A DNA stretch of 27,627 bases from Chloroflexota bacterium (GTDB taxonomy: Bacteria; Chloroflexota; UBA6077), in contig JAJZQR010000038.1 in the NCBI GenBank assembly GCA_021806765.1, positions 1 through 27,627 of the forward strand. Reading direction: 5' to 3'. Position numbers and translations under genes: made by a program. The notes below the pieces were generated by a model. The model did no database searches. It was not told the origin of the DNA and worked only from the letters and a program-made list of their open reading frames with translations. This document shows positions 24,101 to 27,627 of the stretch, one piece after another (within the stretch, counting starts at the first letter, position 1; each line of letters begins with the position of its first letter).

Positions 24101-25382
24101 TGGAGATGGCATCGCCAGGAGGAGTGACCTGCACCATAGCCCTCCCCTGCTTCACCGACAGCTGCCTGGTCTCACGGGTGGAACTGAAGTCTTTCTCGGT
24201 GTAGGTAAACTCCAGCCGGACATCGGCTTCCGCCGGCTTCTTGTCTGGCGTCTCGGCGACCACCAGAAGGGAGAGCGGAAGCGACGGCTTGAAGCTGACC
24301 GACTCCGGTATCACCTTCAGCACCACCGGGCTTGCCGCCACGGTGAGCAGCTTGGTGGTCTTCTCCTCGTAGCCCGTCGCCTTCTCCCTGACAGTAACCT
24401 CCAGCTGAAGGTTCCCCGAACCTCCAGCAGCGGGCACGCCGCTAACATAGTTCACAGCCGGCAGCTGGAAGTCCATCTTGCCGTCGAGGTTCCTGGTAAC
24501 GTTGGCAAACTCCTGCCAGCTTCCCACATAACGGGTCGCACGGATCTGCACCTCGCCCTGCACCGGCTTGCCGAAACTGTACTCGGCTCCGACGGTGCCC
24601 GATATGGGTTCCCCGGCTAGCACCCAGTCCCTGGGCAAATCGACCTTCACCTCGTACTTGGGGAGCACGTACCGCTCGACCCGAACGTCCAGCTGGGTCG
24701 ACCGCTTGCCGCTGGTAGCCCGTATCTTCCAGACCCCCAGGTTGGGCTCCGTCGAGAGGGGAAAATCCTTGGAAGCCATGCCGTACTCGTCGGTAGTAAC
24801 GTCCCCCTTGAACAGCTTCAACCCCTTGGCATCCATGATCTCGAGGGACACGGTGGCAGAGAGGGGTTTCAGCTGCGGGTCCAGGGTCAGGGTGCGGAGG
24901 TGGAGGGTCTGACCGGGCTTGTAGATCGGCTTGTCGGTCTCGGCGAAGACGAGGGTACCCTCCTCCACCCTCACCGGGGCCTCGCTCTGAAAGCCACTGC
25001 CGCTGAGCCGCAACCGGTATTCCCCCTCCGGTATCTGCGGCACGGAGAGCTTCAGGGAGTCCCGGCCTCGCAGATACGCGGATGTTCCAGCTACCTCCGC
25101 TCCTTCCTTGAGAAGGGCTAGCCGCACCGTTGCATTGGCCGGCTTGTCGCCGTTGAAGAGCGACACGGAGATAGCCTCGCTCTGTCCCGAGCGGAGGACG
25201 CCGGGAGCTACCGCCAGATAGCCGTCCACCCGATCTTCCTGGCCGATGGACGCGGTAGCAGTGTCCGGCGTGAGTCCGGCGGGAAGCCGCGGTTCCAGGA
25301 CGCCCCTAATACGGTTCGTTCCCGCCAACAGAAGCACGAGGATAGCCAGCAGAGTGGCCCCTAGGATCGCTCGCCTGTTCAT
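21102..25382 (-). CDS. Alpha-2-macroglobulin family protease trap, thioester type
   Basis: The 1426-residue protein has an N-terminal hydrophobic anchor (~6-21) without a lipobox Cys. Macroglobulin domains follow: TDKPIYKPGQTLHLRTLTLD (MG2, ~150), RYVLPKYEVKVDLP (MG3), AAVDRSVFILAE (MG6). A poorly conserved Ala/Pro-rich bait-like stretch (~625-695) precedes FPETWIWDTL (residue 704) and APDSITTWMVRAVALS. The thioester motif GCGEQNM has Cys919 and Gln922 intact within an alpha-helical TED domain. A C-terminal receptor-binding-like domain (LEDMMPGDEVSFSFKARALY) is present, as in animal A2M and complement C3. It would trap or tag foreign proteases or cell surfaces outside the cell. ATG 25382 has GGGGAGG at 6-base spacing. 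No penicillin-binding protein 1C gene, the usual bacterial partner, is adjacent. Confidence 0.92.
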   Translation of the reverse strand: MNRRAILGATLLAILVLLLAGTNRIRGVLEPRLPAGLTPDTATASIGQEDRVDGYLAVAPGVLRSGQSEAISVSLFNGDKPANATVRLALLKEGAEVAGTSAYLRGRDSLKLSVPQIPEGEYRLRLSGSGFQSEAPVRVEEGTLVFAETDKPIYKPGQTLHLRTLTLDPQLKPLSATVSLEIMDAKGLKLFKGDVTTDEYGMASKDFPLSTEPNLGVWKIRATSGKRSTQLDVRVERYVLPKYEVKVDLPRDWVLAGEPISGTVGAEYSFGKPVQGEVQIRATRYVGSWQEFANVTRNLDGKMDFQLPAVNYVSGVPAAGGSGNLQLEVTVREKATGYEEKTTKLLTVAASPVVLKVIPESVSFKPSLPLSLLVVAETPDKKPAEADVRLEFTYTEKDFSSTRETRQLSVKQGRAMVQVTPPGDAISMTVSASGGKAFTSLAMQSSYSPTSSFIQLEQTTRGPLKVGDQVKFHVTSTREARNFYYEVLARGTVVFSQYSSSPDLEIPLTPSMAPSSRLLVYQLLPNSEVAADYLPFAVQGDYPQKVEVGFDREEAKPGEEVTVNVQTQGPAKVGLAAVDRSVFILAENRVNLQQLFDELEKLYQKPQVELHEARPLDKVVSRGAKEVFADAGVVVLSNRQLPGGQEYESPRRKLGAVPAGAMEAAGAAMPRAAAPAAPTNVASAVRDEAGAGGLMEVQRVRQFFPETWIWDTLNTDQSGQASRRYVAPDSITTWMVRAVALSKQAGLGISEAQLRVLQPFFLSVDLPYSAIRGEQFPVKVALYNYQKTAEQFVVELERADGFELMDQPSKTVQVGPNDLGSVSFTIRPRQLGTSKLKVTARSGSSADAVVKELIVEPEGVAREMVENLVLSAGSDRSLDISVPSGIIEGSARGYLALTGSYLTQTIQGLEKLLQMPFGCGEQNMILFAPNVYVSRYLKESGQMKAEVMAKAEQLMITGYQRELTYRRGDGSFSAFGNQDKEGSLWLTAFVMKTFAEAKDLIYVDDAVLSSARAWIAKQQKADGSFDPVGFVHHQELLGGLKGKTALTAYLAAVALRESGEQHASAKAIRYLEGAIDFTQDAYGMALATYALELAKSPRAGTAYQKLMAMARESDEGLYWGDPEVVPLPGPDAPGRPGEVAPGQAARLMPLLPHINRSATIETTGYATLALVEHGDRMNASRAARWLVSRRNALGGFGSTQDTVVGLQALTRYAAGAKSDVDATVLLKSGGWQKEIRISPDNADVLQIVEVPLAGAGDGGSASAPGGAITAEVRGKGQVVLQSVRRFNVPDPQKKAESAFQIQVDYGVGQVEVDNLIDVSATVKFTPPEPMQAGMVVVDVAVPTGFAPVTETLDAMLKAQARIKRYDVAGRKVIVYLEDMMPGDEVSFSFKARALYPVKAQAVTSQAYAYYRPEWKGESLGGAVEVR

Positions 25383-25446
25383 CGGTAGCCTCCCCTCTTG
25401 GGTGTTCTACCTAAAGGAACGAGCGAAGGAACTCAAAGGTTCCAGA

Positions 25447-26043
25447 TCAAGGTCTTCGCTTGCTGGCCCGGGGTGGCGTGGTCCCGCTGCGGAAGGGCAT
25501 CAGGTCCGACCGCCAACCGGTCGCCTTAGGAGCCTTGGGGGAGGACTGAGGTCGGGTAGGCGGCTTGCTGGGGGAGGTACTGGCGGAGCTGCTGGAGGGC
25601 CGCACTTTGATGGCCCGAGCGCCGCGCTCATCACCGCGGGCCTCGAACTCAACGATCTGCTGCTCCTTGAGCGCCGCGAATCCCCCATCCAACACGGCAG
25701 ATCGATGGAAGAAACGCTGCTCCCCCGCAGAGTCGACAAGGAAACCGTAACCCTTCGCCTGATCGATGCGAACGACGGTTCCTCGAGATACCGAGCCCTC
25801 GGCCACTTTCCTGCCTGAACCCGTAGGCCGTCCATTCATCGCCTGGCTCATCCTGATGGCCCGATCTACCTCGGAGGGGCCCTTACGGTTTACGATGGGA
25901 CCCTTCCTCTTGGGCAGATCCTTCCCTTCCGAGGGAGAACCGGCCGACGGCTTACCATGATTGCCAGGCGCTTGGTCGAAGTCACCTCGCCTCACGGCCT
26001 TCTTCTGTTCGCTCGGATCGTTCTTGTCACGATGATCTAGCAC
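25447..26043 (-). CDS. Cold-shock-domain protein with long disordered basic tails
   Basis: The 198-residue product has a charged N-terminal ~105 residues (KNDPSEQKKAVRRGD, GKDLPKRKGPIVNRKGPSEV), one cold-shock domain (~109-170; SRGTVVRIDQAKGYGFLVDS with RNP1-like KGYGFL and RNP2-like RFFHRSAV, ending RGARAIKV) and a Ser/Pro/Lys tail. Ordinary Csp proteins are ~67 residues, so the flanks are unusual. The fold binds single-stranded RNA or DNA; an RNA-chaperone role is likely. GTG 26043 was chosen because AAAGGA lies 6 bases upstream; the longer in-frame start (26166) lacks support. It is 64 bases upstream of the A2M gene on the same strand, so the two could be co-transcribed. Confidence 0.7.
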   Translation of the reverse strand: MLDHRDKNDPSEQKKAVRRGDFDQAPGNHGKPSAGSPSEGKDLPKRKGPIVNRKGPSEVDRAIRMSQAMNGRPTGSGRKVAEGSVSRGTVVRIDQAKGYGFLVDSAGEQRFFHRSAVLDGGFAALKEQQIVEFEARGDERGARAIKVRPSSSSASTSPSKPPTRPQSSPKAPKATGWRSDLMPFRSGTTPPRASKRRP

Positions 26044-26434
26044 GGTAGATCCTTTCTCGACATGGAGTACAGACTTCTTCACGCAAGAGCTAAGCCGCAG
26101 CCTCCACCTGTCTTCCGGCTGACTCCAAAACAGACGGAGCACCGGCCTCAACGGACAGCGCGGCACGAGGTAGCCGGAGGTACACCGCAGGAGGCCAACA
26201 AAAACCAGTTAGACGTTCCACTCAGGGGACAAGGGACGGCTTCTTCCGAGGTCTGCCAAAAAGGATCACCATCGATCGGATGAGAGACGTCCGCGCTCTC
26301 GCGGTCAACCGCGAATCGATCGGTGCAGCCCACACTGGCTCTTCGAGGCACCAGCATGAGTCGGAGCGAACTTCATAGGGGAGATCCTAAGAGGTGCTGC
26401 GCTCTACCACGCCCCGTCGTAGCAGACACAAGGC

Positions 26435-26464
26435 AGTATACCACGCGAGTCGCTGCCTGTCGAA
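26435..26464 (-). promoter_or_regulatory. Putative sigma-70-type promoter, extended -10, reading toward cold-shock gene
   Basis: On the minus strand, TTCGAC (26459-26464) and TATACT (26435-26440) are 18 bases apart, and TGG directly precedes the -10 as in an extended -10 promoter. The next gene in this direction starts at 26043. This is a motif match only. Confidence 0.4.
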
Positions 26465-26494
26465 TCATCCTCTGTCCCGGACTTCGCAATCCAT

Positions 26495-26523
26495 TTGCTC
26501 TCACCCAACTCCAGTAGCATAAT
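26495..26523 (+). promoter_or_regulatory. Putative sigma-70-type promoter for the PAC2 gene
   Basis: TTGCTC (26495-26500) and CATAAT (26518-26523) are separated by exactly 17 bases. A start 7 bases after the -10 would fall on the A of the ATG at 26530, so the mRNA may have no leader; no ribosome-binding sequence is found before that ATG. Confidence 0.5.
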
Positions 26524-26529
26524 GTGACC

Positions 26530-27432
26530 ATGCTGAGGATACTCTCCGAACCAGAACTGAAATCGCCCGCGCTGCTGTGCGCCTTTGCAGGCTGGGCCGA
26601 CGCCGCCTCCGCCGCTAGCGGTGCTCTCCGTTACCTGTTGCTCAAACGGGAGGGCCGCCGCATTGCCGAATTCGATCCCGATGCCCTCTACGTCTACACC
26701 ATGACCCGGCCGATCACAATGCAGGAACGTGGGGGCATCCGGCGGCTAGAGTGGCCGGAACTGGCCTGGACGGCCCTGGAGGTGCCCGAAGGAGCCCATG
26801 ATCTGGTGATCCTGGTAGGCCCCGAGCCCGACTTGCGCTGGCAGGAGTGCGTTCAGGCCATTGGCGCCTTCGCCTCCCGCCTGGGGGTGAGTCAATTGGT
26901 CACCTTCGGCGGTTTCCTGGCCCAGGTCCACTACGCCGGTCCGCCGGCCATGATGGGCATCTCGGCCGACCCCAAGTTTCGCGCCAGGATGCACCATTTG
27001 GGGATCGAGGAAAGCAACTACCAGGGCCCTACGGGCTTCGTTACGGCCGTTCTTCGGGACGCAGCCAATCGGGGCATCCCTGCTGCCTCCCTCTGGATCG
27101 CGGCGCCCAGCTACCTGTCTAACACCAGCAATCCCAAGCTGGCAGCGGCCCTCCTCAAAGCCGCCGAGCATCTCTTAGAACAGGATCTCTGGCTGACAGA
27201 ACTGGAAGCCGCCGGCATGGACATGGAACGGCGCATCGAAGATGCCCTCCGGGCTCGCCCTGATCTGGCCAGCTTCCTTCGTAAGCTGAGCGGCGAACCT
27301 GAAACCTATCCGGAAGCAGTCACCGAGGGCGACGAACCGGAAGCGGAACTCCCCAGTGCGGAAGAGGTGCTGCGAGACCTGGAGGACCACCTGCGCCGCC
27401 TGAAAGGAGACGGAGATTCCCCCTCCCATTGA
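26530..27432 (+). CDS. PAC2 family protein
   Basis: The 300-residue protein fits PAC2 (proteasome assembly chaperone-like fold) proteins of bacteria. The N-terminal core has ALLCAFAGWADAASAASGALRYL, then FDPDALYVYTMTRP; the centre has LVTFGGFLAQVHYAGPP and GPTGFVTAVLRDAANRGIPAASLW; the C-terminal part is helical and acidic (EGDEPEAELPSAEEVLRDLEDHLRRL). PAC2 proteins occur in actinobacteria, archaea and Chloroflexota; their bacterial role is not settled, and nothing here ties it to a proteasome. ATG 26530 was preferred to GTG 26524 because it matches the predicted transcription start and neither has a ribosome site. A hairpin terminator follows 70 bases after the stop. Confidence 0.85.
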   Translation: MLRILSEPELKSPALLCAFAGWADAASAASGALRYLLLKREGRRIAEFDPDALYVYTMTRPITMQERGGIRRLEWPELAWTALEVPEGAHDLVILVGPEPDLRWQECVQAIGAFASRLGVSQLVTFGGFLAQVHYAGPPAMMGISADPKFRARMHHLGIEESNYQGPTGFVTAVLRDAANRGIPAASLWIAAPSYLSNTSNPKLAAALLKAAEHLLEQDLWLTELEAAGMDMERRIEDALRARPDLASFLRKLSGEPETYPEAVTEGDEPEAELPSAEEVLRDLEDHLRRLKGDGDSPSH

Positions 27433-27502
27433 CACTACCCTACCCATCCCTTAAAGTCTGCTGGCGAGCAACTTGATAGTCGGTGACTCTAGAAGACCGC
27501 AA

Positions 27503-27536
27503 CGTTGGCGGCCGGATCTTTGTCCGGCCGCCAACG
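27503..27536. terminator. GC-rich hairpin terminator after the PAC2 gene
   Basis: Arms 27503-27515 (CGTTGGCGGCCGG) and 27524-27536 are perfect reverse complements, 13 bp with an 8-base loop. It lies between the PAC2 stop and the next start. No T-run follows. Confidence 0.65.
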
Positions 27537-27565
27537 GGTAAAGCGTAGGTAGGAAGGTGACGGTA

Positions 27566-27627
27566 GTGACGGAGCATGAGTCCTTCTCTGGCAGCTGGGC
27601 CCTCATCCTCGGCGCCTCCAGCGGATT
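27566..27627 (+). CDS. Short-chain dehydrogenase/reductase, N-terminus only (3' end outside window)
   Basis: Twenty full codons are visible. SGSWALILGASSGF is the first beta strand and the start of the glycine-rich NAD(P)-binding turn of SDR enzymes. GTG 27566 has AGGAAGG (27551-27557) at 8-base spacing; GTG 27557 is in frame but lies within that site. The substrate cannot be judged from this fragment. Confidence 0.7.
   Translation, partial: MTEHESFSGSWALILGASSG

Larger units (their letters stand above)
26044..26529. other. Gene-free region, possible long leader and divergent promoters
   Basis: No convincing ORF or RNA gene is seen in these ~486 bases on either strand. It holds promoter-like signals on both strands (26435-26464 minus, 26495-26523 plus). 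It also holds a small hairpin CGCGGTCAACCGCG (~26303-26316) flanked by two copies of ATCGATCGG (~26271 and ~26315). If the minus-strand promoter is real, the cold-shock gene has a leader of about 385 nucleotides. Confidence 0.45.

Noticed and set aside
26399..26410. GTGGTAGAGCGC on the minus strand, like a tRNA D-arm
   Set aside because: No matching acceptor stem, anticodon arm or T-arm can be placed around it.
1..27627. CRISPR arrays, insertion sequences, integrases, toxin-antitoxin or restriction genes
   Set aside because: No regularly spaced repeats, transposase or recombinase motifs, or typical defence domains were seen.

Overview
The window is a 27.6 kb piece of a GC-rich bacterial chromosome, cut inside a gene at both ends. 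Several protein types point to Chloroflexota: secreted proteins with the FGYPIS / FQRG repeat module, a C-terminal GQPIENEHYG...ADNWTAFTDG module, a 47-residue DUF5679 zinc-ribbon protein, and a eukaryote-like alpha-2-macroglobulin. The phylum call is an inference from protein style; the class cannot be fixed from sequence alone.

Region 1 (1-9341, + strand) concerns the cell surface. Genes follow one another with overlaps or gaps of a few bases: a family 2 glycosyltransferase, a flippase-like LPG-synthase-TM protein, a secreted protein joining the FGYPIS module to a clan GH-A-like glycosidase domain, a DUF2723/GT117-type membrane mannosyltransferase, a DUF4012 protein, and a small protein ending in an LPATG cell-wall anchor. 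A paralogue of the small protein follows. Next comes a clear cyclic di-GMP-I riboswitch directly upstream of a second, stand-alone GH-A-like secreted glycosidase. The set looks like a system that builds, exports, binds and trims a surface polysaccharide, with one enzyme under c-di-GMP control.

Region 2 (9408-15109, - strand) is one operon: an extracellular binding protein, two permeases and an ATPase of the spermidine/putrescine (PotABCD) type, followed by an adenine-deaminase-family amidohydrolase. It probably imports a nitrogen-containing solute (perhaps a purine or relative) and deaminates it. The binding-protein gene has an odd 5' end.

Region 3 (15263-17593) holds an FtsK/SpoIIIE DNA translocase (+) with a strong hairpin after it, and the convergent DUF5679 gene (-), too short for most ORF finders.

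Region 4 (17700-26043) again encodes extracellular proteins: a GH99/GH71-like glycosidase (-), a divergent PPC-domain protein carrying the same FGYPIS module as region 1 (+), a 1426-residue alpha-2-macroglobulin with an intact thioester motif (-), and upstream of it a cold-shock-domain protein with long disordered tails (-).

Region 5 (26044-27627) has a gene-free stretch with promoter-like signals in both directions, a PAC2-family gene that may be translated from a leaderless mRNA, a hairpin terminator, and the first codons of a short-chain dehydrogenase.
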